This document shows positions 1 through 13,267 of a stretch of DNA of 64,000 nucleotides, in pieces; position 1 is the first letter of the stretch, and each line of letters opens with the position of its first letter. Origin of the DNA: Peromyscus leucopus (taxonomy: Eukaryota > Chordata > Mammalia > Rodentia > Cricetidae); contig NC_051072.1 in the NCBI RefSeq assembly GCF_004664715.2, positions 44,189,642 to 44,253,641 of the forward strand. The letters run 5' to 3'. The notes beneath the pieces were generated by a model, which did not search any database, was not told where the DNA came from, and saw only the letters and a list, made by a program, of their open reading frames with translations. A program made the translations under genes and the position numbers.

Positions 1-98
1 CCTCTGAAACTGTGAGCAAGCCCCCATTTAAATGCTTTCTTTTATAAGAGTTGCCTTGGTCATGTGTCTCTTCAGAGCAACAGAACACTGACTAATAC
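1..98 (+). mobile_element. MaLR-type LTR, 3' end only
   Basis: The window opens inside an LTR tail: 'aactgtgagcaagccccc', then 'gttgccttggtcatg' and 'cactgactaatac' are the end of a common rodent ORR1/MT-like MaLR LTR. A related tail is seen at 13540-13622. The 5' part lies outside the window. Confidence 0.7.
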
Positions 99-237
99 AT
101 CTCTCTACTTCCTAAGAACAGAAGTGTCAAGCTGCCATGTGATCCTGCCACCATACATTCCTTAAACTGTGAGCCAAAATAAATCTTTTCCTTAAGTCTT
201 TCTTACTGAATATTTTGTCACAGCAACAAGAAAACTT

Positions 238-240
<3 letters not shown>
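99..240 (+). mobile_element. Second MaLR-like LTR fragment
   Basis: 'aaactgtgagccaaaataaa' followed by 'ttttgtcacagcaac' is the poly(A)-signal and 3' region typical of rodent MaLR LTRs. It abuts the preceding LTR tail and runs into a CA microsatellite. Only the 3' half is recognisable. Confidence 0.55.

Positions 241-280
<40 letters not shown>
241..280. repeat. (AC)n microsatellite
   Basis: Twenty uninterrupted AC dinucleotides. Confidence 0.97.
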
Positions 281-282
<2 letters not shown>

Positions 283-829
283 GTAAAATGTGTAAAAATT
301 GTAAAATGTGGCATTATAAACAGAAGTCAAGAGAGTTAAAGTGTATAAATTTTCTATGTGATCAAATTTAGATTGTTGTCAGCTTAAAATACATCAATAT
401 AATAATAAAATATTTCATGCAATCCTCGTGGAAACCCACAAAGCAAAAACTAGTAAATACACAGAAGAAAAATGCCAAGGGGGTTAAAAAAAATCTATAA
501 AACAGTCAAAATAAGTGACAAATGGTGATAGAAAGTTTTTGCCACAAACATTTATTTTAAATTTAAAGGCAGATTAAATTCTTTAATTAAAAGATGTAGG
601 GGAGACTTGAATGCATTTAAGAAAGATTTAAAAAGACTCAAGTTTACATACTGCTGATATGTAAGCCACTTCAGATTTAGAGACACGTTAAACTGTAAGT
701 GAAATCATGGAAAGATTCCATGCAAGTAGAAATTAAAAAACAGCAGTAGGAACTATATAAGAAAACAAAGGACACTGAGTGAAAAAGTACAGTGACAAAG
801 AAGAGATTATAAAACAATAAGTAGTTAAT

Positions 830-3130
830 TAAACAAATGCAATTTACATTTGCAAATACATATACATTCACCAATGGAGCACCAATACACATAAAACAAA
901 TGTCAACAGATCTGAGGGGGGACATACACACTGAGACAATAAAAGGAGATTTTGATATTCCACTTTCAACAATGGGTAAATCAGCTGGACAGAAAAGCAA
1001 GGCAAAAATATTGGAGTTTAGCTTCTTGTAGACAAAATAGACACACTATATAAAGGTATCTTTTTCTGAAGTGTGTGCAAAACATTCTTTAGAGTAGAAA
1101 ATAGGTTATGATTAACAAATTTAAGATTAGAATAACATCTAGCATCTTTTTCTGTCTACCATGATTAAGTAGGACTTACACCATGGATAAAAGTATGGTC
1201 CAGGATATACAAATCAATAAACCTACCACATCACTATTATAAAGCAAAGGACAAAAATCTCAAATGATCAATTAAATAGATACAGAAAAAATTGACAAAA
1301 TGCAACCAACTTTTCATTATGAAAATTTCAATTAATTAGGAAGAGAAGGAAAGCATTTTAACACATTAAAGGCCATCATGATAAATCCATAGCTAACATA
1401 CTACACAACTGAGAAAAGTTGAAGGCCTTTCCTCTAGCCTATGGAAGAAAAGAGATGCCCATTCTCATCATTTCTAGTGAGCACAGTACTACAAGTACTA
1501 ACCAGGAAAGAAAAGGAAATAAAAGGTATCCTAACTGGAAAGTAAGAAAATTGATCGCTTTCACTGTGATTAGAGAACCCTCAAGACTCTGCTCAAAAAT
1601 CCTGTTAGAAATAATGAGCAAAAAAAACAGAAAAAGCCTTCCCAGAGTTCTTAAAGACTCACAAAAGACACTGACTAGCCACAGCAATCTTGAATAAGAA
1701 TAAAGCTGGAAGAATTACACTTCCTGATTTCCCATTGTATTTCAGAACTGAAGAAATCAGAGTCGTGTGGTGATTTCTAAAGCAGGCAATGCAGTGATGA
1801 GACATAATAGAAGTCTGTGAAATAAACCCATGCATGCAAAGCAAGTGATCTTCAACCAATCTGCCAAGAATGCATAAGGATAATCTTCTAAATAAGTCGT
1901 GGTAAGAAAATTAGACATTCACATGGAAAAAAATGAAATCATAGCCTTATCAGACACCACACACAAAATTGACCAAAATAGATTAAAGCCTTACACAGGA
2001 GAGCCAAAGCTATAAAACAACCAGAAGAGAACAAGGCTAGCATTCCATGACTTTGGTTTTGGCAGAGGATTTTTGGAAATGACACCTATAGCATAGGCAA
2101 TAGATGCCAAAATAAACAACTGGGGCTGTATAAAATTAAAACACTTTTAAAACTGAGAAAGTAATCCCCCAAATGAAAAGGCAATCTGTGGAATGCTAAA
2201 AAGTATTTGCAAGGCATATATGCAATAAGGGTCCATACCCAAAATTTATAAAGAGCAAGGAAAATTTAGTAAACACAAGAAATAACCAGTTGAAAATTGG
2301 CCAGTTGTATAAAATAGACATGTTTTCCCCAAGAAGATGTACATAGGGCCCATAGGTACTTGGGAAAGTGTCTTTTTTTTTCACCAGAGAAACACTAGCC
2401 AAAACCACAGCGAGATATTACCTCACAAGTACTAGAAACCTATTGATTAAAAGTCACAATGTAAGAGGTTGTGGCAAGAATTTTGAGAAAAGGGAGTCTT
2501 TATATATCATGGCCAGGAATGCAAGTTGGTACTGCCATAATGGAAAACACTATAGAGGTTCTTCAAAAATTAAAGGCAGCACTACAATACATCCTAGCAA
2601 TGTGGCTTCTGGATAAATCTCCAAAGAATAAAATGGCTGTCTCAAAGCTTTTACTACATTCTCATGTTCACTGCTGTTGATTTCACAAAAGCCAGTCTCT
2701 CAACAGATGAATAGATACAGAAATGGTGAGATATACAAACACAATATGTTTGTAGACATGAACATATATACACCACATGAACACGTGAAATTCAGCCTTT
2801 CTAAAGAAATGATTCCTAAAATTTGAGACAAACTGAAGAACTCACAAAACATTACGATAACTGAAACAGGCCACTTATAGAAAGACAAATTTCATGTGAT
2901 CTCACCTAAGTGGAATCTAAGAAGGTCAAACTTGGAAGAGCAGAAGGGAGAGAGGTGGTTACCAGAGACTGGCTAAGATGGAAAAATGGGGAGATTTTGT
3001 CAAAGGATGAAAAAAGTTTTAAGAGAAATTCTGGAAATACTGTAGTTAATAGTAATGTATTTCTACTTGAAATTTGTTCCGTACACGTAAAATGTAGTTA
3101 CGGTCTTAGGAATTCCCATCACACTTAAAA
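830..3130 (+). mobile_element. Old L1 fragment (ORF2 body to 3' UTR), decayed
   Basis: The plus strand reads like a degraded mammalian L1. 'ccactttcaacaatggg' (about 960) is from the endonuclease end; 1260-1500 resembles the reverse-transcriptase region; 1900-2260 matches the C-terminal ORF2 stretch; 'aagttggtactgccataatg' (2523) and 'gtggaatctaagaag' (2911) are 3' UTR hallmarks. Many stops and internal deletions are present. It looks like an ancient L1M-type copy, not a young rodent L1. 281-830 before it is A-rich and may hold more of the same, but I cannot support that. Confidence 0.65.
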
Positions 3131-3278
3131 AGGAAGAATTATGTGGATTGGTGATATGTTAGTTCACAGTGCACACATGCATGAAAACATCCTCTCAGCC
3201 TACATACAGTTTATAAATTATTTCTCAAGAAAGCTAATAGAAAAGGAGGCATAATTACACATGAAGGAAAGAACTTCA

Positions 3279-3476
3279 GGGCCAGTGAGATGGTTCAGTG
3301 AGTAAAGGTGCTCCTTTTGTTGACCTGAGTTTGACCCCTGGAACTCAGAGTAATGAGTCAGCAAACCGACCCCCCCAAAAAGTTGTCCTCTGACCTCCAT
3401 ACAAAAGCCAATGCATGCACGTAACAGCACTTTCACATACATATACACACATATTGATAACAAATAACTTTGTAAA
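3279..3476 (+). mobile_element. B3 SINE
   Basis: 'gccagtgagatggttcag' is a tRNA-derived B-box/A-box head, followed by 'gacctgagtttgacccc' and 'gtcctctgacctcc', the diagnostic B3 middle, ending in a CA-rich tail. Confidence 0.8.
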
Positions 3477-3689
3477 AGAGGAGACCAGAGGGGACTCTGT
3501 AATTAAAGACCTTATCAACCAATTAGATTAAGTTATATCTCATTACAAATTTAGAGCTAATGGACTATGCAATAATTACATAAACAGTAATTATTAAATC
3601 TCTGAGACAAATAATCCTATATGTATATAAACCTAAGGAAATACATTCAAATACATGTGCAATAAAAGTCTGGAGAGGAAGTGGATCCA

Positions 3690-4680
3690 TACAGTAAAAA
3701 CATATTGAACATACTTCTTTCAATAGCTGGTAGAACTAGAGCAGAAAAAAAATAGAAAGAATACAAAAGATTATATACCAGTCTCAAGCAGGATGCCCTC
3801 ATGGATATGTACAAGAACACTGTACCCAATAACTGTAGAAAACACATCGGTTTTACATACACACACAACACTCATGGAGAATACAGGGTATTCACTGATC
3901 CTAATGTGGCCAAACAAAGAAACTATTAAGGATGCCCTAAATGTAGAGGCAAAAGAGTGAGAGTTGTCATCATGGAAATGCATGAAAGAATAAAACTCAC
4001 AGGTAAAGGAGATGGACAGATGAAGCTGGGAATAGAATCGAATTTTATCACTGTGGAAGACCACCAAACCACAAGGCTAAAGAGTGTGAGAAATAAGGAT
4101 ATGCCATGAGATCACAAAGTAATTGAGAAAATGACTGAATCAAGTCCTCACTTACTAAAAAGGACCTTGAATGAAAATGGACTAATATTTGTAATCAAAA
4201 GACTTAATGCAGTTGAGTGGATTTTTAAAAAAGATTTGTCAATATTCTCCTTACAAGAAACTCCATTCACTAGTAATGATACATATAGATGTACATAAAA
4301 AGCTAAAAAGAGAGATTCCATACGAACAGAGATGAACGGTGAGCACAAGTAGCTATATTTTCATCAGCAAACACAGACTTTACTATAAAAGGAGATGTGG
4401 TCACTGTATAGTTCTAATAAATAGGTCATTGACTAAGAGGAGGTAGCAATAATAAATAGCTCATATATGCATCAGGTCTACAGCATCCAATTCCACTACA
4501 CAGCAAATGGACTTCATAGACATTTACCGAACACTTCATCAAATACACATTCTTATCAGCATAGGGAACATTCTCAATGATAGAACAACAAAAACTATTA
4601 AAACTGATAGGTAAATTAACTAATATTGGAATACATAAAATCAAGACAGAAAAGTAGCATTTTATACATCAATAATACAT
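3690..4680 (+). mobile_element. Second old L1 fragment (start and endonuclease part of ORF2)
   Basis: Around 4150-4210 'accttgaatgaaaatggac' and 'aatcaaaagacttaatgcag' match the N-terminal ORF2 region of ancient L1s. 4340-4590 continues with a 'gtagctatattttcatcagc' segment and 'cacattcttatcagca'. It is plus-strand, highly diverged and full of stops. 3740-3930 resembles the same endonuclease region again, so two overlapping copies may be joined here. Confidence 0.5.
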
Positions 4681-4867
4681 TTGATGAGAAAATCAATCAT
4701 AATTACCATAGTTTTTCTCTGCATTCTCTTTTATTCTCTCTTTTCTATACATACACACACACAAACACAGAGGAATACATTTAAATTATATGGTGTAGGC
4801 TACAAAACAAGACCTTGTTGCAAAAAATAAAATAAAATAAGCAAAAAAAATATATAATAATAAACTA

Positions 4868-4978
4868 ACAAGATGGGCATGGTAGCATGCAGTGGTATTC
4901 TCAGTACTTTGGAGGGTGAGATAGGAGGATCATGGTCATCCTGGGTTACAGAGCAAGACCCTATTTCAAACAAAACAA
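4868..4978 (+). mobile_element. Old B1-type SINE
   Basis: 'gatgggcatggtagcatg', 'attctcagtactttggag' and 'ggttacagagcaagacc' follow the 7SL-derived B1/PB1 order, ending in an A-rich tail. It interrupts L1-like sequence. Confidence 0.7.
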
Positions 4979-4984
4979 GTGGCC

Positions 4985-5700
4985 AAATAACCTGATTTAA
5001 AAATGGGCAAAAGGCTAGATATCTCTCACCTTCACACAGATACCATCTCATCTCAGTTGGAGCAGACATCTTTAAAAAGGCAAGAAGTAACAAATACTGA
5101 GTGCTCTGGAGAAAAGAGCACTTAGGCATGATGGTTAGGGATGTAAATTAGTATAGCAATTATGAAAAATAGAGAAGTGCCTCAAACAACAAGAAGTGGA
5201 ACCATGACAGAAAACAATAATGTTAATAACTGTGTATGTTCAAAGGAGCTGAGATCCTTGCATCAAAGACACACCTGCATACACGCTTATTGCAGCAGTA
5301 TACACTACTCTCTACACCCAACAAATGAAATCAGTGAAGATGCCTGCCAATAGATAAGTGAAGTTTTCAGTGTGGGAAGTAAACTTGATGGAATATCATG
5401 CAGCCATGGAAAGAATGAAGCACATCATTTGTCCCAGTGCCGATGGAACTAGAATACATTGTATTGGGTATAGGACAGGTGGACAAAGGAAGATGCCACA
5501 TGTTCTCCTTCTTCTGTGAAAGAGAAAAAAGTTGATCACACTGAAGAACAACAATGGTCAGTATGAGATAGAAGTAAAGTGGTAAGGGAAATGGAGAAGA
5601 GTTGGATAACAGATGCCAACATTTGGCTAGATAGAAGAAATTAGTTCTCCCAGACAACTACAGTCTATGACAATTTGTTATATGCCTCAAAATAATTGGA
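4985..5700 (+). mobile_element. Old L1 3' region
   Basis: 'cacacagataccatctcatc' (about 5033), 'gtaaattagtatagcaat' and 'ggaatatcatgcagccatgg' (about 5391) match the end of ORF2 and the 3' UTR of ancient L1 elements, plus strand. Probably the downstream part of the copy interrupted by the B1 at 4868-4978. Confidence 0.6.
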
Positions 5701-5929
5701 GAAGAGTTTGAAGGCCCCATAACGCATAAATAATAGTGTGTACTACCAGTCACACAATTTTGATTTGATGATATGTTCATCAAAGTCCTCAAATGACCAT
5801 AATGCACCACGTAAGTATAAATAGATATCAATTAAAAATAAATTAATAAAATTAAAAAATGGTTTAAAAGGAAAACAACTTTGAGGAAAAGATACATAAA
5901 CAACAACAACACACAAACAACCAAGTACA

Positions 5930-6470
5930 TGAGAGAATGCTCAACCAATCACCTGAAAACGCAAACTAACTTTCCAGGGAAACACCAAATACTGGTTAGG
6001 ATGTTGGAGTAAATAGAACTCTCAGCCGCTGTTGGTGGGAGTGTAATATGGTACAATCACTTTTTAAAAACATCAGGCATTTTCTTTTAAAACTCAACTC
6101 TCACATGTTCTATTGCATAATATTCCACCCCTGCTCATTCACCCAAGAAAAAGGGAAACATAGGCTCATAAAAGACCTGAACAGAACAGTCACACCAGTT
6201 TGCTCATGCATGACAAATGAAAACTAAAATCGACCCAGGTATCCATACACAGCAGAAAGCAAAACAAAGTGATTATTACAGAAGAATACCACTCAGCAAC
6301 AAAAAGATTAAACTACTTCATATCACAACATGGATGAATATAAAAAAGCACTGGCTAGAAATACTAATGGGCAAGACTATATGAAGTTCTTGGGCACGCA
6401 TTATGCAAGAAAGATGAGCAATGGTTACCTCTTGGAGAGTTGACTATGGATGTGAAGAAATATGAAGACT
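5930..6470 (+). mobile_element. Third old L1 3' fragment
   Basis: 'gctgttggtgggagtgtaa' (about 6026), 'ccaggtatccatacacagc' (6235) and 'cacaacatggatgaatata' (6325) are the conserved 3' UTR landmarks of old L1M elements. This repeats the landmark order of 4985-5700, showing a separate copy. Confidence 0.6.
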
Positions 6471-6785
6471 GTTTTGGGACTAAACATTTATGTCCTCTCC
6501 AAATGTCTATGTTCAAAGCAGAAGCCCAATATAATGGTATTTGAAGAGGGAGCTTTGGGAAGCAATTGGGCCATAAGAATTAGGCCCTTATGAATTGGAT
6601 TAGTGTCCAGGAGCTTTTCCATCTTGTATCATTGTATCATGGTAGGAACAATGAGAAGATGATAGTTTGCAACTCAGAAAAGGACCCACCCTAGAATTCA
6701 CCCCTGCAGGCCCCCTGATCTTTGGTTCTAGTTTCCAAAACTGGGAGCAGTCAATGTCTATTGCTTAAGACTGTTAGTTTATGAA
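6471..6785 (+). mobile_element. Ancient MaLR (MLT1/MST-like) LTR
   Basis: 'atgtctatgttcaaagcag', 'aatggtatttgaagaggg', 'ttatgaattggattagtg' and 'gtttccaaaactgggag' follow the layout of ancient MaLR LTRs: the GGTATTTGGAGG motif, 'ATGAATGGGATTAGTG', then a 'CCAGAACTG' end. It carries only weak similarity to the younger rodent LTRs nearby. Confidence 0.5.
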
Positions 6786-7354
6786 AAACAGTTATAGATA
6801 TCAACCAGTAAGGACTAGGGTAATGTTGGAGGTAATGGTGACATTCTGTATCTCACTCAGGCATCATGGGTATACATAGCTGGCAAAATTCTGAGAAAAC
6901 ACAGGTAAGATATATGCATTCCATTGTCCATATTCTTAGGGCAAAAGAAAAAGTGATCAGTCAACTGAATGATGGCCAATGGTACCCATGCCAAAGCATT
7001 CAGAGGAAAACAGCTACAGGTTAATTTAACATGCATCAAAACCAGCATGATTAAGAAGTGGCTAGGGAGATGAGCATACATGTATATAATAAAATGATAA
7101 TGGTAAAATATTGGTGGTCAGTACACAGGTGTTATGCTCAAAAACTTTTTAAAAGTATTCTGTCTTTGTATAATTTTTTAAAGCAAGATTTTATAAAACA
7201 GTGCTTTTAATAGTGCATTGAAAATTTCCATACAACAAATTATACTTTATGTCTTGAAAGTAGAAACCTAATCTGCTTAATGACAAATATTAGTCTTTGA
7301 TACATATCCAAATTAAGCAGCAAAATGCTTTCAGACAAGGAAAAACATTTATTC

Positions 7355-7482
7355 TAGCCAGGCATGGTAGCACACAATTGCATATCCAGTGTCCAGGAAG
7401 CCCAGTCAATAGAAGAGTAAGTTTGAGGCAAGCCTGAGCTACATAGCAAAAACCTGTCTCAAAAATAAAACAAAACAAAAGT
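7355..7482 (+). mobile_element. B1 SINE
   Basis: 'agccaggcatggtagcacac' starts the element; 'aggcaagcctgagctacata' and an A-rich 'caaaacaaaac' tail end it. It lies about 670 bp downstream, in transcription order, of the Adamts6 exon at 8149-8251, in antisense orientation. Confidence 0.8.
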
Positions 7483-7506
7483 CTCACCTGGAACAAAACT
7501 TAAGAT

Positions 7507-7695
7507 GTAGCCAGTAAGTTAGCTCAATGGGTACAAGCTCTTGCCACCAAGCCTTTGGACCTGACAAAGTGGAGGACTAAATTGACCCTGTGACTTGTCC
7601 TCTGACTTTCACACAAGAGTTCTGGGGAAGCCCGTGCTCATGTATGCACACACCATAACTTCTAAAAAGTAAAATTAAAAGCAAATCCAACAATA
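7507..7695 (+). mobile_element. B3 SINE
   Basis: 'gccagtaagttagctcaatg', 'aagctcttgccaccaagcc' and 'gtcctctgactttcacac' match B3. It sits immediately after the B1, in the same orientation. Confidence 0.75.
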
Positions 7696-8140
7696 GACCT
7701 TTAGAAAGATCATTAGCCTTTGACTAAGAAAAAAAGTAAACAGGTTTCTTTTTCTCTTTGGAGTTGGTTGAATTGATTTATGTCAGCATATTTTGTTTTA
7801 AGGAGATAACTGCAAATATTCAATGATTATAATTTACTTCAGGAAAGTCTCAAGCAGAGTTCATATTTTATAAGTTTTATGTGTCTACATACTTTCTAGA
7901 AATTTTTTAACTTATTAAAGAGAATTATTTTTTAAGATATAATTTTTAATAATTTTTAAACTGTTACATATAAATTATCACAGGGATGCTAAATATGAGA
8001 CTTGTAAAATAACATGAGTATTTTCTTCCTTTGACTAGTAAACACTAATTCTAACTAACATGTCCATGAAGGTCTGCTTGTGTATATTTACATACTCTTA
8101 GATTTGCAAAGCTCTCAAGCATGAGTGCTCTGCTGGGTCA

Positions 8141-8251
<111 letters not shown>

Positions 8252-10004
8252 CTAAAATAAAATAAAATCATAAATGGTACCATTGTTGTAAAATATCAAA
8301 ACCAAGGGACAGTGTCCCTAAAATTTGTATTTACTGACCACCACCCTATCTCCTCTGGGTTTCATCTGACTTTTGTTTTACCAGTCTACAATAAAGACTC
8401 ACACTGGGATGTCCAAGTTGTAAGTCTAGGTGAAAAAAAAAATGACCACAGTGACTTAAACTAAGCACTAGAAAGCTGCCATGGAACTTTACATGTTTCA
8501 TAGCCATTATACCTCCTTACAGAGACACATGGAAACCAGACAAGAACCTAGACCACAAGACCCCTTGGTAACCATGTCTGGAGCCCAGGTACCATAGCTC
8601 GCTGTAGATTTACTTTCAGGCTCCAAGACACACAGCATTGAGATGGCATCTAGCTTGTAAATTGACATTTGTACCCCGATCACTGCAGATGCTTCCGGAT
8701 GTAAATCAGAGGTCAAACTGGGAAAAATGCTAGGATTCAACTCCAAGCACCTTCAAATCAAGGGGTGTGGACTTACTAAAATGTAAACTTCACATTTTAA
8801 CATCACAGAAAATGAAATGACTCATTGTTACCAAATGTGCACATGTTTTTAGGGAGAAAGGAAATGGTGAGGAAACAATAACTAGTTATAAAAGTTTGGA
8901 ATGTTTCCTTTACCTGAAAAATTTAAAGAGAAAATCCTGCCAGTCTAACTAGGTCTAAATTATAAATGCCACAGTCATTCTTTACTCAACTCTAAGTACA
9001 AAGATTGAAAGTATAACATCTCATGAAGTGTTTCAGCAATAGGACAATTTGATTCATCTTTTAGATTTCTAGAACATTGTAGCACTTAAATAATAATAAT
9101 AAAAAAGCTATAAATTTTGAAACACTGAGAAAACTTTCCACTTGAACATAGAACAGAATATATCATGAAAGAACAAGATGGGAGGAAGATAATGTTGGAT
9201 ATCCAAGCCAGGCTGGCACTGTAGATGCTGGGCAGTGACAGAATGTCACTGAACCACACCCCCAGTCCAGGAAAACTTAGCTCAGAATGACAAACAAGTG
9301 ACAAGTGAGTTACAGGCATCCTCAGACAATCTTGAGGACCTTCTTAGCACCTCGCTTAGACATCTTCCTTTGTAGGTCTTAGTACAGTGTCCAAGATCAG
9401 TAAGTAATAGTAAATAGTTTCTATGAAATGTGTGAAAGTAATAGACCATGGTGTGCAAATATTTACATGGCTTTCATTACTTACTATAGGCTATGGCTCA
9501 AAATTTTTAGGATATGAAGTCCAAAGTCTCAGATTTTAAAATAGTGGCAGCAGCTTTACATTATGTTAAGCACCTCAAATCTTTAAATGTACTCAGTATA
9601 GTGGAATACACCACCAAACCAAAGCTAAGGCTTCTTTCTGTGTAGTTACTCTTTTGCCTACTTTTAGTAAGTGTGTTGTCTTATGCTTGCAAACCCTTCT
9701 TTTCATTGTTTGCTAATATTTGGATCTTTGGAACCCTGACATGTGACATTGCTACATGACATGCCTTTACATTGCTACATGACACTGTCATCTACAAAGT
9801 TCATGGTCAAGAGACAATCATACTACAATACATACAAACAAACAAAAACCTGCAAAAACAAAAGACAAAAAAAACCCTCACAATCTTTTAAATGTTTATG
9901 ATTTGGGGAGGCCATAGTCATAGCTGTCATTAGTTATATATGTCTGATAAACATGGTTGAACATAATAAATGTTTTCTTTTCCAACCTATTTTCCCTTTT
10001 TTAA
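8252..10004. other. Intron, mostly unique sequence
   Basis: Between the exon and the next SINE. A weak B1 scrap, minus strand, may lie at about 9200-9285 ('agccaggctggcactg', 'tgaaccacacccccag'). 8470-8760 is somewhat richer in G+C but shows no splice-flanked frame that fits the gene. Nothing else supported. Confidence 0.6.
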
Positions 10005-10220
10005 AGACTAGTTTTTATGTTTAATTATGTGTATGTGTTTAAGGGGGCAAGAAAATATGCACATGAGTGTAGGTAAACAAGAATGCCAGAAGAGGGAGCC
10101 AGATTCCCTGGAGCTAGAGTTACAGTTGTGTTGAGTCACCCAACATGGGTTCTGGAATTGTACTCAGATCCTCCGCAAGAACAGCATATGCCCTCAACCA
10201 CTGGGCCATCTCCCTGGTCC
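10005..10220 (-). mobile_element. B2/B3-type SINE
   Basis: In reverse complement the tRNA-like head (plus strand 'ccactgggccatctccctgg') is followed by 'ggagctagagttacag' on the plus strand, the B2 middle segment. Minus orientation, moderately diverged. Confidence 0.75.
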
Positions 10221-11104
10221 ATTTCTAAGCTATTTTCAAAGACTCTTTCATGAGAGCTAAAGTTGTCTGTCAGTGGTTTTACCAAGCACCAAATCTGTTT
10301 TTAAAGTAAATACCAATTTTAAAAATATATGTAATTTGAACTGTAGATACATGTTTTCATCTAAAAAAGTACCACCCACCTAAAAGTTTTGTCCAAGCAC
10401 AGTTTTTAATCTAGTTGAAAAGACCAGATTGAGGTGGGAAAAGGACATAACTACTTCAAGAAACATAAACAGCAAACAACAATATCTTACAGCTTGTCTA
10501 TAGGTGTTGCATGTGTGAAAGAAAATGTGCCATGTAATAAGTTATGGAAATACTGAATTTGAAAAAAAAAAAAACTTTGAGTGTGTCCTAAAGTATGCAA
10601 CTAAGATAGTTAAGAAATAAAAAGGATTTGAGGAGATTATTAAGACTGTGCTAGGGGGTTTATTGAGAGGAAAGCTAAGTAAAGTTATGCAGGCAGGAAG
10701 AGATTATATGTTCTGAATGGTGAAAAGACCATCCTATACCAAAGATAGGAACTGTACAAGATCCCAAGGAGAAACAACAGCTCTTGCGCAAACACCAGTA
10801 CAAAGCTCTGAGTTAACACATTAAAGCATTCGCTGAAAGCAAAACTAATAATGCTGCTTTCCAGTGTGTTCTGAGGACCCTTTAAGACGGAGAGAAAGCA
10901 AAGAGTCAATGAAAGGAGCTGCTGTTTAATGAAGCACCTGGATGACATTACATGAAGTTTCTTACCTATTCCTCTCTTCTGAGTGCCTCTCCTAGGGTCA
11001 GCTACAATAAAATTAAGTCACTGTTGAAAATGCCACTTAACTAGTTCTAAGAACACTGTGACAGACTTCAGAGGTCTTTAGGTGTGTTGGCTACTTAATC
11101 CCTC

Positions 11105-11200
11105 ATAGCACATTCATGAAGCAATCATAATCATTTTATAATGAAAGAATTGGGCGTATAGAAAGGTTGACTCATAAAAAATTTCAGGGTATGAGGATAC
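11105..11200 (-). repeat. Possible MIR fragment
   Basis: 'aatcattttataatgaaag' followed by 'gtatagaaaggttgactc' echoes the MIR core in reverse. Short and diverged. Confidence 0.4.
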
Positions 11201-13267
11201 CCGCTTCACCTGAATGGAAACACCCTCTTATTCACTCCAAATGATACAACAGCATAGGCTTACTGTGTAAGAAAATGGTCATGTCGGTGCTGCAATGGAA
11301 GTATTTACAAAAGGAAGAGACAGGGCAGATTGGATCAATGTTTGAGCAAGCACAGAATCATATCTGTGAAGAACTGCTGTGGGAGGCGATGGAATACTGT
11401 TTGAACAGATACTTGGGCTTTATCTATAATTATCCCCAAATCAGTCACCCAATTTGTAGAAACACAAACAGAAGGACATACATACATTTTTCAGAGAGCT
11501 ATAACTGTTAGCGACTTCCTTACTTTCCATCAGAACTTGCCTTTCTACAACCAAGTGGTTTTTATTCTTTCTTCTGAATCTATACAGATCTTCTTAGACT
11601 GAATGATACCCAGGCCTCGATAAGTTTCTTCTATGTACATACTAATTAGCCAGTAGTCTTCTTAAAACAAGTGACAAAGAACTGGACTAGGTTCACTTAA
11701 CAGGTATTTATACGTTGTATAATATGTTCAGATAAAATCTAGGGTTTGGGAATTACAGGGAAAAAATAAAACCTTAAATCACTGCTTTCAGGAAACTTAT
11801 TGTAGTTTGACATGAGAGCAATGAGGAAACAGAGTAGAGAGGTCGGTAGTGCGGTGAGAGAGAAGTTGTTTGAAGCACAGGAAGAGTGAAAAGAAACCCA
11901 GAGGACTGAAGGGCAAACGCCCTGAGGCAGAGTCATTGATGCTTTCACATAATGGGGGGGGGGCTTAAGAGGCTCTGGATAGAACTGTTTCCATGTCTTT
12001 GTTTCTAGATGCTCTGATTTCAGTTCTCACCAGTGAATGCTCTGGATATGTGAAGCTAAGCAGGAATCACATTTACTGGTTTGGAGAGTGGTCAAAGTGG
12101 AAGGAAGGTAATTTCTGGGAGAAATTTGCAAAACCTATTTTTGTTTAACTTTTAAAAAATGGAGGACTTAATATGTAGTGTGTTTCTTAGGTGACTTAAG
12201 ATGATAATATCAAGGCTGTCCTAAAGCCAGTACAGAAAACTATGTGAAAACTAATCAAGCATCCTCTCCCCACTCCAACAAGTAGGGCCCTATGGGCCCA
12301 AGAGCAATGCCACAGACCTCAGCCTCCAGGGTTTGTAAGTGTTTTCAAGTTAAAAACAATAACAACAAAATCTTTATCACCTTTTTTTCCAGATCTGTAG
12401 GTATTAACGCAATTTATACACTACATTAACCTTTCAACTATTTGGATATGTAAGCATTTCTTTTTGCCTAAACTTAACACATTTTTATTGGTAGATCAAT
12501 CTAGAAAGAATTCTAATCTACTGACTGGGTGTAAAAATTGCTACACAGGAGTTTCAGTGCCTGCCCGCAAACTTGGAAGTGGCATTTCTGTTATAAGATC
12601 TAATACTGGTTTTGTCCCTGGGAAGAGGCAAATTCCGCGTCCCTTTACATCTTTCTTTCATTTGTAAAATACACCTCAATGCCCTAATCTGAAAGAAAAA
12701 AACATCCCAGATGGACATCTTACTGGACACTGAGTGAGGAATGGGCTGCAATGAAACCCTTTCTTTCCCTCTTCCTCTTCAGACACTGAAGGAGACTGGC
12801 AGAATGGACAGCATCAATTTCCACATCATCAGACATAAGCGGGAGAGCTGTTCCACTCTTGTGTGCTACTCATTCCCACATTTTCCACTTTTCTCCATTC
12901 TGTGTGCATGTCAAATACACACCTGCTTCACTCTTACTACACTGGACCAGCTTTCAACACTCTCAGAGGCTTCCTTCTTCAGGAGAGCAGCACACTCTGC
13001 TTGAAACCCAAATGCTACTCTACTTAGCAAGTAATACACATGGCAAGTTAGTGTGAAGCATGGACACATTTGATTGTGTAGCCCGTCAGACATCTTTGTC
13101 TATATTACATAAAGATACGGTACAGGCTAATAGAGGTATAGCTTTTGGACTTCTCTTCACAAAATCCCCAACTCCTCAGTTATCACATTCTATCTACCTG
13201 TTGAACTAATGCCATCCATACTTGGGTATTTCCAAAATTAAATGTGGTGGTCAGTGCATATAGTGAA
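11200..13267. other. Intron without recognised genes
   Basis: Mostly unique sequence. 11790-11950 (with 'aaacgccctgaggcagag') resembles a common ancient mammalian repeat I cannot name with certainty. Frames in 12460-13090 on both strands are short, unflanked by usable splice sites in the gene's phase, and do not resemble ADAMTS sequence. Confidence 0.5.
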
